Shown one piece after another: positions 32,799 through 44,059 of a stretch of 64,000 nucleotides of DNA. The notes under the pieces were generated by a model. The model did no database searches. It was given only the letters and a program-made list of their open reading frames with translations, and was not told where the DNA came from. The position numbers and the translations under genes were made by a program. The stretch comes from Bryoerythrophyllum caledonicum (taxonomy: Eukaryota > Streptophyta > Bryopsida > Pottiales > Pottiaceae): contig OZ020516.1 of assembly GCA_963971425.1 (NCBI GenBank), positions 37,684,199-37,748,198 of the forward strand, in the 5' to 3' direction. How positions within the stretch are numbered: position 1 is the stretch's first letter; the number at the start of each line of letters is the position of its first letter.

Positions 32799-33491
32799 GC
32801 TGGGTTGGATGGAAGGCCGGCCGGATTTGCAATTTTTAAGTGTCTTAGATTTTCATAAGGCTCAACTGAAAATTACAGAAGCACATATGTCAAGCCTTTG
32901 TCTTTGTTTCTTTTCTAGTTTAAAGAAAAATAGGTTTCATATATTTACTTTATATGTTTTCTTTCCTTACTACATTTAAAATTAAAAAATAAAGAAGAGT
33001 ATTTTTTCAATTCATAATTTTTTTACTATTTCTCTTATTTTTGATAGGTCTAAAATAAATGAGAGTTTTTTTCATATACATGCAAATTCTAATTCCTCTT
33101 CCTATTTTGACTAGTGGAATAAAGAGTTTTATTTACTTTATTTGACCAAATCCCTTTTATTGGGTGCATTTCCAAAAGGAAGCATTATTTTTACTTTTTC
33201 AAAATTAAAAATAAAAATAAAAATTAATTAATTGATGGTAGCGATTTGAAGGATCCAACGAAGGAACCAAATCCGGCTCTAGATGGGAGTTGGGCCACCC
33301 CAAACCTCGTCCCGATTGCTCCCTTAGGGTTGGAAGGTTTGGCGCCAAAACCATGCCACCTAAGGCGACACGTAGGATGAAATGTAGTTCCGGCCGGCCC
33401 CAAGTATAAAGCTCTTGGGTTGGATTTTGAGAGATTGAAAGACCCTATTGGTTGAAACTTGGAGAGTTCCGGCCCCACATATAAACCAGCC
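32799..33491. repeat. Possible TIR element K
   Basis: The left end GCTGGGTTGGATGGAAGGCC and the reversed right end GGCTGGTTTATATGTGGGGC share GGCTGG..TT..ATG...GGCCGG with gaps. The inside is AT-rich to 33230 and mixed later. It also shares TTGGCGCCAAAACC with element J. The TIR match is loose. Confidence 0.35.
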
Positions 33492-33609
33492 CAAAATATG
33501 AATTTTCCTTGAGGATATGATAAACTTAACTGGTTTTAAGTCACCCTATGCATCAATCTTTCTTGGACATCCACTAAACAAACCAATTTTTTTTAAAACA
33601 CGGTGGTTC

Positions 33610-33785
33610 GGACACAATGGGTATCACCTAGGTATTACATGAGTATTGCCTACATATTTCAAGGGTATGACATTGGCATTACGCGGATGTACCTTAGACA
33701 AATATTTTATATTTTCCAAAGAAATTGAACAGTCTCCATTCTGAATTAATTGTGTACGAACGCAACCGATGCGTAGGGTATTGCC
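33610..33785 (+). repeat. Repeat D copy 2
   Basis: Matches 1700-1885: CAATGGGTATCACCTAGG, GGTATTACATG, ATATTTTCCAAA, TCTCCATTCTGAATTAATT. Confidence 0.55.
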
Positions 33786-33949
33786 CCTTCAACTCTGTAA
33801 AAGCTCGACCTGTTCTGTAGCAGATGATCCGTTTTCGAGTTTCTGCGTACAAATTATTAAAAATTTTAAAAACCATTAAACCAAACGCAAATCACGCCGT
33901 TGATAACGTTACTGTTATTCTAGAACTCCAGACCTTGACCAGGAACTTT

Positions 33950-35060
33950 TCTCACAATCTAAAGATCTGTATTGACTTTTCTATTTTGAGTGGCTAATTT
34001 TAGTATCTAACCTTGCACAATTGAACCTAACTCATGATCTCAACTTTCTGCATAACATTCAACGGTTGATGTAATAGACTACAACATTTGAAGTAACAAA
34101 TATTGGTAGTGAAAATTGTGGATTGTGGAAGGTATACTACTTACCAATTTATCAAATCTTACCAAAAACTGTATTCAGAAAAATATAGTCAACTACTTTA
34201 AGATAGCCCTATATGCCCTACCCAACATTCATCATACAGGCAACTTCCTATTAGAACGACTACGTTTGTTTACATTATAACAGTGAGCTTTGTCTACAAC
34301 AACCCAAGCCGAGGGTTACATATGAAATGGTTGTTGTAACATATGCTCTTCTAAAGGAAGTTGACTATAGAGGAGGTTTAGATGTGTAGTATGTTGATAG
34401 CTTTACATTGACATACAACACGTGAAGTAAACAATTCTGTATGATTTTAATGAACTTCCATCTTTTGTCTCCTTAATTATATATCATGGTGTTCCAAAAG
34501 TACCATACCCAAGGGTCGGATTTGGCATCGTTGTACTAAATAAATTTTTATGTCTGAAAATAGAACTTTTGCAAAGTTGTAAAAATATATTCTTTGAAAT
34601 CCGTTTCTTTGCCGGGCTAAAAAATGAAGTATTTGAAAAATGTTTTCCAAAATTTGGAAGCTATTTTTAGAAATAAAATTTTGCCATATCCGACCCTCGA
34701 GTACGGTATACAAATTTGAACATTTTTTTCTACTCTTACAAATCTTTGACTATTTATCACGAAAAACACTTCACTTTGTCATTCTAGTGTAAAGGAGTCA
34801 GAAGAGCATGCAAGCATTTATTCTCATATCCAATTGTAGGAACTTACTCTAAACTATTAAAAGGATATATTCAAAATATAATTTCAACATGCACTTAAGT
34901 ATTTATGCCCTTGACCAAGTGCACTGAGTGGTGGCATAAATAGGTGGCTATTGCACAAAACTACAAGAAAAAAATTGGCAAAACTTCAATGCCTCTTTGG
35001 AGTGAATTTGCGTGTCCAGTGCTTTCAACATCAACCTCTTTATGTACATGCAAGTGCTAT
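33950..35060 (+). repeat. Diverged family E copy carrying a smaller element
   Basis: Segments match the family E element at 63214-64000: AGTATCTAACCTTGCACAAT, CATGATCTCAACTTT, TATTGGTAGTGAAAA and GTTGATAGCTTTACATTGAC, in the same order and orientation. The outer TTAA ends were not found, so limits are approximate. Element L (34501-34710) lies within it. Confidence 0.5.
34501..34710. repeat. TIR element L, about 210 bp
   Basis: The left end TACCATACCCAAGGGTCGGA and the reversed right end TATACCGTACTCGAGGGTCGG share a TIR of about 25 bp that continues as (A/T)TTGGC/ATATGGC. AT-rich inside, no coding sequence. Confidence 0.6.
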
Positions 35061-35239
35061 ACTCTCCGCAATTTAGTGTGAGCTTGATAAAAACCACACA
35101 CTGTTAGTTAGGATAAGTTAGACTAGAAATGAAGTTGTTAGAGAAAAATGAGAATAGTTCTAGGCTTAACAAAAGCGGCCCAAAAGTTACGAGTTAGCAC
35201 ATAGTTAGTAGCAAGACAAAATTCCTAGTTACATGGTTG

Positions 35240-35949
35240 TTAACCCCAAAATTACTTTGATGATTTTACACCAAAGCCACTTCAATAGTGCTCGTTTCAG
35301 TATAATGAGTAAGGAAGAAAAAAAAAGAAACTAGAAATAAAGGTTATTTTCACGTTAATTCAAATATAACGTGAATTGACCTTAAATGTAACCTTGAAAA
35401 TTTGTCAATTGACGTTATATTTTATTGTGAACTTAATTTGTTTTAGAATGAGAATCCAAATAGTCAATAAGAAGGTTTACACTACATAATGCCGTGCGGA
35501 TAATAAAAAATAAAAAAATATGAAGATCTCTAAGTTTTATGTGGATAGGAAGGATAGTTTTTGGTACCTTGCCTGACAATGTGCGTCAATGTGTGAAAAT
35601 GTTTGACTTGGGTTAATATGCTATTTTCACTAAAGACAAGAGATTGTTCTTGATTACACCAAAAGGAAATAATATCATTTGCTGGTATAGAAAATCTCAC
35701 ATTCAATAGAGTGTCCTAGTAAAAAATTTTGGAATTGCCCGACTTGCCCGCTCTCCCCACTTCAAAACCCTATAACTTTTTCATTAAATGTGAGATTCAG
35801 GAAAAAAATAAATTAGACTCAAACAAAGCTTTTAGATATGCCCATCTCGAGTAGAAATTCTAAAACAGAATGTTATAAATTGACACAATAGGAACCTGCC
35901 AGAACCTTCAAGAGTCCCATGAGGGGACTCTTGATAATTTAGAGGTTAA
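35240..35949 (+). repeat. Repeat family A copy 4, internally shortened
   Basis: TTAA at both ends: left TTAACCCCAAAATT, right (reversed) TTAACCTCTAAATT. 710 bp against about 950 for fuller copies, so an inner segment is absent. Right-hand landmarks are intact (CTTGCCTGACAATGTG, CACATTCAATAGAGTGTCC). Confidence 0.78.
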
Positions 35950-36083
35950 GAAAATAGGTAAAACCAAGATGACAATAATAAGTAGGAAGTATATATTACG
36001 CAAATTTAGAAGAAAATCATCAACAAATATGTTAGTTCAGAACAATGAAGAATTCAAGTAGTAACAGGAAAATTCAGATGTAC

Positions 36084-36488
36084 TTAAGGTTGGATGACCC
36101 ATAACCACCACGAACCCCATAACGGATAAGCAAAAGTGTACCAAAACCACCACAGACTCACCCCATTTCCGAAATTTTAGGAAGTCATATATGATTGGGG
36201 TTCAGTTCATGATTGGTTCAAAGCTGCCGGTTTTTAGTCAATGCAGAAGTGGTTATTAGTACAACTTAGTGTGGAAATAGAGAGTTGTGTATGTCGAGGA
36301 ATGGGTCACGGCTTACTATCCACTTTGAAAATTTGTAGCAATTTCAATATGAAGAAATAAATGGTCACGACAATTGCAATATTCATGAAATCCTATTTTG
36401 AATTCCCAAAAAATGTCTTACCACGTATACAAACGCTATAAATAGGTCAGCAAGCTTAAGTTGGTGGTTATAGGTCATCCAACCTTAA
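36084..36488. repeat. Repeat family G copy 1, TTAA-flanked
   Basis: 405 bp. Left end TTAAGGTTGGATGACCCATA, right end reversed TTAAGGTTGGATGACCTATA; the TIR is about 26 bp (through ACCACCA). Matches 61870-62280 nearly throughout its right half (GGTCACGACAATTGCAATAT is shared exactly). Non-coding. Confidence 0.8.
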
Positions 36489-37742
36489 TCGGAAGCCAAT
36501 GAGAAAGTAAACAAAACCAAGAAGAAGAAAATATTTTAAAAAATTTGCCGGTAGTTGAAGAAGCTTCCAGGAACTTGTCCGCGCAGCTTCCCGGAACACA
36601 CCGTCTCCGGCGACGGACTCCGAGAACTTCTTGTACAATGCGAAGTGCAATTCTTGGGCTTAATCTGATCCAACATTCCGATAAGCTTTCATACTCCGGC
36701 AGTGTTTTCTGGAAGTCTTCTCTTCAGTCTACTCTATTGTTGCCACATCTCCAGAAGAAGGAGAAGAAGAAGAAGAAGAAGCAATCGGCTGGTGGGGTTT
36801 ATTGTCTACGGAATTGGGTCGGGGCTGATGCGCATTGAATCTGGCACTTTGCACATTCTTGAGCCGGGATTTGGATTCTCGGAGCCGTTCGTTGTGTGAG
36901 GTGTAGCGGTATGGAGATGCGGTGATCGTGCGCACTCGGTCGAAGTGGACCCGTTGAGGCTGGAATAGTTGCTATCCTTTGTGTGGAGGTGGGGCTGTTT
37001 GGTTCTGGTTGTTCGGTTTCCTTCTTGGCCCCGTTTTTGGGCGCCTTGGCTTCACTTCAGCTCCGTGTTCTTCATTTGCGAGCGGCGAGCGGGGACTCAG
37101 TCGCGCAGCGTGCGGAACGGAAGGCTCATGCCAGTAACGAGCCGTTTCATGATTTGTCAGCTTGCGCAGCTTCTACAGCTTGAAGGTACGGAGATCGACC
37201 TCTGTTCTGTAATTCGACAGATTTTCCAACCAACGTTCGGTGTCTTACTTGCTAGTGGCTTTTGTAATTGAAAACAAGGAGTTTTAAGAGTGCGAGGAGG
37301 TTCGGAGGTTGTTCTAATGGCGTCGCTAAGTTGAGGGATGGCATCTGATCTGTTATCCTAAGAAGATAATATCGTTTTAGATGTGCCCTTTTTTTTTTTT
37401 TGAAGTGAGTAGTGCTAATTGTAGAAGTTCTTGGAATTGTTTCAGTAATACAGACAAAGAAATTAGCAGGCTTGTAATCTCTCTAGATATGTTGCATCCC
37501 AGCTTGTCAATTTGCCCTGTCTCGGTTGTATGCCATAGCAATTAGTTTAGTTTCCAGTAAGATTTTTTTTCTCTTGTGAAGGGAGAGAAAGAAATTAAGT
37601 TTTGTTCAAAGGATTTTCTAGTTTCCTTTCTCTCCCTTCACTTGAGAACAAAACTTCGAATGTGTAATATGTGCAGCCTTGGTTTTACCATCATGTGCAG
37701 GTCTGAATTTCAGCGAAGCTGTGTTTGTGAGCATCGTCAACC
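36489..37742 (+). other. Upstream region and probable 5' leader of the next gene
   Basis: Mixed sequence with a GAA microsatellite at about 36757-36781. From about 37000 it is GC-rich. A good donor (TTGAAG|GTACGG) near 37185 and an acceptor (TGTGCAG|GTCTG) at 37700 suggest a non-coding first exon and a leader intron. The intron contains a long hairpin (37571-37646). Confidence 0.45.
37571..37646. other. Long hairpin in the leader intron
   Basis: CTCTTGTGAAGGGAGAGAAAG (37571-37591) pairs with CTTTCTCTCCCTTCACTTGAG (37626-37646), 19 of 21 positions, around a 34-base loop. It could be a small-RNA precursor or just a local inversion duplication. Confidence 0.7.
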
Positions 37743-38680
37743 ATGACGGATCCTGCTGTTTTGCAAAATCAGCAACCAGTTGGCACGTACGTGCCACAGA
37801 AGCTATTGATAACCCCTCTCCCTTCCACTCTATCGTAATTTCTCGATGTCATTTGTGAATGACTCCTGCGACATGCTACGTATCTCTCCAGGAACGGTAG
37901 ACCACCGACAGATTTCAACACCGACCCGATGCTCTCGATTCTAGAGAGGCAACCCACCATCGGAAGAAACGAGCTGCCCATCCCACCGGCCGTGGACGAC
38001 GTCGAGGCTCACATGATCGACGGCCCTCCGAACCAGAACGGCCGGCTCAACGCAGCCCGCAACGGGAGGCTGGCGGAGGTGGACCTCGCGGCCGTCCGCG
38101 GCGGTGAAGCGGTTCCCAACCAGCTGCTCCTGCAAGAAGAGCAAGAGGATCTACAAGGTGTGCAAGTCTGTACCATGAATTTGTTGAGAATAATCAATCA
38201 AATTTTCGGCCTAGTGACTGACACAAGTGCGCGGATGATGCTGCAGCTGTGCGCACTCTTCTCGACGGACGGCCACTGCGAGACAATGTGATCACTGCTA
38301 GTCACTATTGGATGGTGCTGCGCCGGCTGCGGGCGAGCTTGCCAGTGGCAGGGGCGCGTGGCATGTGGTGTGCTCGGGAGTACGCCAGAGTCCTCAGGAG
38401 GCTAGCCAGGGCGTTGATCCTCCTGAGCAAAGAGGATTACGACACCGCTCCGGTTGTGCACCCGCTCTGCTACGAGTGCGCGCTCATGATTCTCCAGGAG
38501 AACACGCCGAACTTTTCGTGTCCTGTGGCCTACGGCGACTGCCTCGACCGGCTCCTCGTGGAGATCACCGCCACTTCGTCTCTCATCCGAGTCTCGGATG
38601 GGATTTATGTCACCAAAGACCGGGAACAGTTTGCTCGGAAGCTGCACTCCTTGGCGGCCTTTGTGCTGGAGTGTGTGTGA
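37743..38680 (+). CDS. Unrecognised three-exon gene, 247 aa
   Basis: Exons 37743-37786, 37892-38157 and 38247-38680 join in phase with GT-AG borders. The start is the ATG at 37743 (MTDPAVLQNQQPVG). Residues 15-103 are polar and look disordered (PTDFNTDPMLSILERQPTIG, then NQNGRLNAARNGRLAEVDL). Residues about 104-247 are helical and Arg/Leu-rich, with YWMVLRRLRASLP, YARVLRRLARALILLSKEDY and HPLCYECALMILQEN. Six Cys lie in the last part. I recognise no family: no signal peptide, no membrane segment, no catalytic motif. A decayed copy of its first coding exon lies 1.8 kb downstream. The splice solution is inferred but keeps frame through three exons, which supports a real gene. Confidence 0.6.
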
Positions 38681-39570
38681 ATCTTGTTTGTATGTGTGTT
38701 ACATATATTATGCGTACGAAGAATTATCACAAAACTAAAAACTGGAAAATTTTGAAAAAGAAAAGAAAAAATAATATTCAAAGTGTGGATTGTGTAAGTG
38801 AGATCAGGTAAAGTTTAGCATTCATGTTCAGTCTGGATGTTGATATTTGGAAGCAGTGATCGAAGCATCTAGGGTGCCAGATGGAGAAGAGGGGAGGACT
38901 CTTAGAGTCGATTACTTCTGCAACGGTCCATTATATGGAAAGTTATATGTATTTTATATATATTATTATGTAAATATTTTTTACATTGAGGTGTTCTTTC
39001 GTATGTGTTTTCATGGTTCTCGCTGTGATGATTTGAAAACGGTTGGATTCATCTTTGCCCGTTTGGACATGATGTGAAGATTGAGGTAACAAAGGTTATC
39101 GAGTCCATAATTTATGTTTGCAGTGATCGGAGTTCTCTCTATTTCCTTCTAGTGCTGCTTCTGTTGTGCTTCATCATGGTCTCCTTTATAAATCACAGTA
39201 CCGGCCTTGTGTATAACTCGCTCAGATGCCATAGAATTTAGCTGCGCGTTGTGTTCTCAAATATGCTGAAAACCATTACTAAATTATAATGAGGAGTTCT
39301 CAAGGAACTCACTTTTTCCTGTAATCGTTGACACAAGAAAGGAGCGGCAGGGTAAACTTCAAGCCACATACTTTTGTGCAGAAATTCAAGGACTCAGTAG
39401 ATTTCGCAGATTAATCGGGTTGGGTAGATTAGAAAGCCGTATCTAGTCATTTATCAATGCATTCACTCGAAGGCCATTACTGTGTCACATTTCTTACTTT
39501 CCATCACTCTTCCTTGGCTTGAGAAGAAAACTTCGGATTGGAAATATTTGCAGACTCGATGTTTCCATGT
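38681..39570. other. 3' flank, no gene seen
   Basis: AT-rich, with runs of TAT/ATA. Probably the 3' UTR of the preceding gene at its start; nothing else recognised. Confidence 0.4.
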
Positions 39571-39660
39571 ACAGGTCCGAATTTCAGCGAAGCTGTGCGT
39601 GTGAGCATCGTCAATCAAGACCGAGCCTGCTGTTTTGGAAAAACCAGCAGCCAGAGGGCA
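39505..39660 (+). pseudogene. Decayed duplicate of a leader-plus-first exon
   Basis: Matches 37621-37790: CTTGAGAA..AAAACTTCG, the acceptor region, GAATTTCAGCGAAGCTGTG, GTGAGCATCGTCAA, then GCCTGCTGTTTTG. The ATG ACG GAT of the parent is AAG ACC GAG here, so the start codon is lost. No copies of exons 2 and 3 follow. Confidence 0.75.
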
Positions 39661-40296
39661 TTACAGTTGTATCCACTGCAAGGCATTACAGTTGGCATTA
39701 CAATTGGCTCATCATTTAGATGGAGTTGCATTGAACGTCGCTGTCCTTGATTCTCGAAGCGGCGGATCCCTTCACAACTGAAAGGACACATTCTCATCCA
39801 AATAATCATCCGGAGCAAAATACTCCCAGGAATCCAGTCACTTTCAGCAGCGAGAAAATAGTTCCAAATCAATTTCATATTAATGAGGGATTAGTTTTCA
39901 ATCAATTTCGCTTTAATGACTGGCCTCGGTGGGCAGGCGTATTAAGCTTCCTCTAATCCGAGGCCTCGGAGGGAGGGAGGATGAGGCTCAGCTACTTAAG
40001 AGAACCTCAAACGCCCAGTTGCTCCATCTTCCATCTCCCTCTCTCTTCCACTTCTCCAGTACAGAGCTGTATTTCAGTCAGAGAGCATCGTCACCGGAGA
40101 GGTCCAGCGGTTGAAAGACTCGTATTCAACCTCAGGTAGCAACTGTACTTCGATTCTCTCTCACTTTCTGCTCGATTGCACATGTATCAATGCCAGCATA
40201 GGCGAAGTCTTCTTTGTTGATTCCTGTTTTAAGGTGTAATTACGTGTAAGTTGTTGCATGTGTGATGTGATGCTGCAGGGAGATTGCCAAACTAGA
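39661..40296 (+). other. Upstream region of the S-protein homologue
   Basis: No coding gene. CT-rich leader sequence at 40020-40060. A donor (CTCAG|GTAGCA, near 40135) and an acceptor (GCTGCAG|GGAG, ending 40278) suggest one intron in the 5' leader. Confidence 0.45.
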
Positions 40297-40761
40297 ATGG
40301 GTGCCAAGGCGGTAACCCTGGCGGTTATCACCATGATGTTGGTGGTGTGCGCATGCGACGCTAGATCAGCACAGAGGATCGGGTCCGTGCAGCTCACCAA
40401 CGCCGTGGGCGAGAAGGTGATCATGCCGCTGTGCACAGGCCCCGACGGCGACAAACGAGGCCCGGCCTACATCGACTTCCCCGGGTTCCAGTCCTTCCAG
40501 TTCCAGGTGAACGTCCTCTCTCGCGGCTGGCGGTGCACCTTCGAGTACGTGAGCACCGCTGAGGGCAACCGCAAGTACACAGCCGATGTGCTCGTGTGGG
40601 AGGGCATCCTGCACTCCAACGATGTCCCCGAGCTGCATGCCTCTCGCACGAAATCGTACGTGCCCTGCATGGACTGCATCTGGAAGATTCAACGAGACGG
40701 ATTCTACCGAGCTGACGATAACAATCACAAGAGCTTCCGCCTCATGGCTCGCTGGGTCTAG
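40297..40761 (+). CDS. Plant self-incompatibility S1 (SPH) family protein
   Basis: A 154-residue secreted protein. Residues 1-25 are a signal peptide (AVTLAVITMMLVVCACDARSA). The mature part has the S1 pattern: a strand with VQLTNAVGEKVIMPLC, then a hydrophobic F-Q-F-Q-V strand, GWRCTFEYV, VLVWEG, and a C-terminal VPCMDCIWKIQRDGFY. The four mature Cys at PLC, WRC, PC and DC fit the two disulfides expected of the family. In poppy the founder is the stigma S determinant; most plant homologues have unknown roles, so only a small apoplastic role can be inferred. The start is the ATG at 40297, right after an acceptor; the coding part has no intron. AATAAA at 40851-40856 could be its poly(A) signal. 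Confidence 0.85.
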   Translation: MGAKAVTLAVITMMLVVCACDARSAQRIGSVQLTNAVGEKVIMPLCTGPDGDKRGPAYIDFPGFQSFQFQVNVLSRGWRCTFEYVSTAEGNRKYTADVLVWEGILHSNDVPELHASRTKSYVPCMDCIWKIQRDGFYRADDNNHKSFRLMARWV

Positions 40762-40850
40762 GCTTTCACTGATCACGTGTTTGAGTTCGTTGTAGCTCTT
40801 TTGCAATGCTTCCCTTGGTCTCTCGGGTGAAAGATTGACCCTCAGTTATT

Positions 40851-40856
40851 AATAAA
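40851..40856 (+). promoter_or_regulatory. Candidate poly(A) signal
   Basis: AATAAA 90 bases after the stop of the S-protein homologue. Confidence 0.55.
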
Positions 40857-41387
40857 GAGACCCTTCTTACATACTGACATGAAGTTTCGGATCCGTTACG
40901 TTCATGGTTTGTGTGTCATCACCAAAACTAAGATTGCGAGTGTTGCATACCCGGATGCTTTTGGTAGTGGTGACGCTTTTGGAAAAGCTGAGTCGTTGTA
41001 GGGAGCTTGTCCTAAACAATTTAGTCCGTCTATTTTCACGACTGAGAATTGAAAAGCACCTTCCAAGCATTATGACATGTTATTTGGCTGGAAAGAGTCG
41101 AGATTCAAAAGCCGGATATAAATCTTGTACACCAGCAGCATATATGTTAACTTGGTAAGTTCAGAACACGGATCACTATTTCCTTCACTAAAAGCAGAGT
41201 CTTTGTTGGAGCAACTAAACCCTAAACCCATTGGCCACCATGAAACACTTTACTATCTGCCAAACAAAGAGCTACGAATCTAATTCATGCAGGCCTTTGC
41301 TACAACAAGCTCCGAAACATCATGATGTTTGCCAATAGCCCCGGGAATACTGTACACGATTAAAAAAGAAAAGGAAAAACGCGTACT
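40857..41387. other. Convergent spacer
   Basis: Lies between the 3' ends of the S-protein homologue (+) and the NERD gene (-). No gene seen. Confidence 0.4.
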
Positions 41388-44059
41388 TCAAGTGCTGAGG
41401 GTTAAGGAGAGGACGTCGTTAAGGTTGTAGTGCACAGGTTTGGGGTTGGCCACAGGCTGAAAGACGATTCTCATATCCGGTCTCACTTCCAGACGGAGCG
41501 GGAACCCTGGGTCTTGCTTTTTGCTCATCTTTGAAATGTTGGCGTCTCGGTGATCACGGACAGTCACCACCACCTGCACTTTGGGGGTTCGGCCCACCAA
41601 AAACCCTGGTCATAGGTCACCACAATTTAGTCAGTATCATATGGCATTTCTAATGCTAAATCCTACACATTGATCCATGGACCGAGGCGATCTAAAGTCA
41701 GGACTCAAGCTTGAAACTCACCAAGAGTGTGGCCCACCCAACCTCGTCGGTGTGTCATTGTGAGCTGTTTCACAACAGCACGCTTTGCAAACTTTAAGGC
41801 CTGCACCTCCTCTGGCTGACCCTGAAACGAGTGAAAATCTCCGACCACTATTTTGCCACCATAAAGCTCCAGCCTGCCCAACGAGAGTGAACACAAGGTC
41901 AGAACTTGCCTGAGAAAGAATTATCCCCACAACTGAAAGAAAAAGGAATACAATCCACAACGGTTTCCTGCTGACATACCACATGAAAATTCCAAATTGT
42001 TGCACGTAGACTGTGGCCACTGTAAAATTCAAATTCAATGAACCAAATAGTGGAAGACCATGTCCAATTCACTGCATGGCAACAACCAAAGAACGGAGAC
42101 GGAAAAATGATCACCTGTCCCAAGTGGGAGCTGTGCTTAGAATGTAGAGCAGCTGTTTCTCCGAGGCCTCTGCGAGGACGGAAGCCGACTGCTGGCTGCT
42201 GCTGCTTAGAAGACTGCTCAGCCATCCAGAGCCGGTCCTTCCCAGGGTGTTCTCCATAAAATTCTCCCACTGATCAGCCGACAACACCTCCGGCTGCATC
42301 ACGATGGCCTGTTCTGGCCTACGTGCCCAAAGAGGAGTAAATTTTCAACGCTCTGTGCCTGAGGCAATTAGATGACTTGTCTCTTGTGTTGAAACCTAAT
42401 AGCACTAGCTCCAAAACTCAACAATGGGAACTCGATATAACCAGTTCTCTTGAACAAGTCTCAAACTCGTAGACTAATGAAAACAAAACTGTCTCAGTAC
42501 TACGATTGTCGTTTGAGGCGAACCAAAGACCGAGAAGAAATCAGCTTACTTGCAGTCGGCATTGACAAGAAACACTTTCGGTTTGATCAAATCAGGAGGA
42601 AAAACCACCCCTCGTCTTTCAATGTACGACTTCAACAACTGAGCACGGTACTTCGTCCCATCCACCTGCCAAGCACCAAAAGATACCGAGTTCACTCGCT
42701 TTTCCCAAATATTCAGGGTCACTGATATGAACCACAAAAACCAAGACATACATTTGCGAGACAACCAGTTGCATGGATACACGAGGCAACGAATAAAAAA
42801 GGCCGAGTTTAGCCTTGAATGGTTCAAGGTTCAACCATGCTTCCATGATCCCTAAACTGAACACCTAAAACTCCAAATATAAACAACAGAAGGTGGCCAG
42901 GTTCTAGAAATGACAGAATTCGATAACTCATGCTTGTATTGAGGAAACTTACAACATTGGAATGCTTTTGAACTGTACCATTTCGGCGGATCTGCAGCCA
43001 GCTCCCATCCGGTTGCAACTCAATCGTGCCCGACCAATTCTTCACCTCCACTACAAACAAATCTCTGCTAAAAACACACCACACAAGTACTTATTTCACA
43101 AATAATACAACATACACAATACTCTGCTCTGGATAGAAGACGTAACCGGCACCAATACCTCGATCCATGTACACAATTAGGTCTAAGACTCCAAAGACTT
43201 AACGTTTTTTGTACCTCTTGGTTACGAGAACCAGATCAATCTCCCGCCGTCCTCGCCCCTGCCCTGTGTCCGGGATTCGCAACGACGTGAAAACCTGAAC
43301 TCCTGGTATCCCTTCAAACCTGAAACATCATAAGACATTGAGCACCTTTAGGTCATGAGCAAAACCAACCTCAAGATCTCTGAATCGACCACTGGACCTA
43401 CATCTTCTAAATCACACACTCCATTCAAAGAGTTCTAAAACTACACCATAATCAGTAGATCTCTCTGGTTTCAGTGACGTTCTTCCAAGTTTCGAAACGT
43501 TACGGACAAGGTTGTGAACTGTAAATGCTTGAAAGGACATAAGATGCTCTTGCCTTAAGAATCATCTTATGAATTAAGACAAGCACAAACCCAAATTCAA
43601 AGACATGTGAATTGAGAAGCGCAGCACCAAATTCATGTTCTCTGCTTGGACTACTAAAACCTACATCTTCTAAGGTCGTCCTAAACCTACACCATAAATC
43701 AGCAGATTTCTCTAGTTTTGAATGACGTTCTTCCAAATTTTGAAACATCCCACACAAGAGGGAATCAAGACACCTAGATTGCACAGACCCAGATGCAAAA
43801 GACATGTAAAATGAACCCACAAGGCGGCGACACGGAGCTCCGCGGCGCGTCCAGCGCGGTCGCTCTCGAGCTCGTATTCGTGGCCCGGCGTGACTGTGAG
43901 CGCCAGCAGCTTGAGCTGCCTGTAGAGCGCCGCGAGCGCCTCCGCCGCGCCCATCACGAGCACCTTCACCAGCCACAACAGCCACACTACCGCGGTGTAA
44001 ACTATCTTAGCCGCGCCATGGCCACCGCGCCTCTGACCTCGCCACTGCGCCCCTTGCAT
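41388..44059 (-). CDS. NERD (nuclease-related) domain protein
   Basis: Seven exons, read downward: 44059-43821, 43319-43215, 43067-42953, 42665-42550, 42318-42115, 41873-41722, 41605-41388. They join in phase at GT-AG sites to 382 residues. Residues about 23-45 form one membrane segment (IVYTAVVWLLWLVKVLVMGAA). A linker TPGHEYELESDRAGRAAELR follows. The NERD core then reads PGVQVFTSLRIPDTGQG, REIDLVLV and LFVVEVKNWSGTIEL, with the D and E-x-K that NERD shares with restriction-type nucleases. The C-terminal half is Ser/Gln-rich, then ends in a compact domain (KVQVVVTVRDHRDANI). The family is conserved in plants, with unclear function; nuclease activity is unproven. Intron 1 carries an imperfect duplication. 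Confidence 0.88.
43380..43760. repeat. Imperfect duplication in NERD intron 1
   Basis: About 43390-43500 and 43655-43748 share CCTACATCTTCTAA, CTACACCATAA.TCAG, AGAT.TCTCT and TGACGTTCTTCCAA. Period about 265 bp. Confidence 0.65.
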
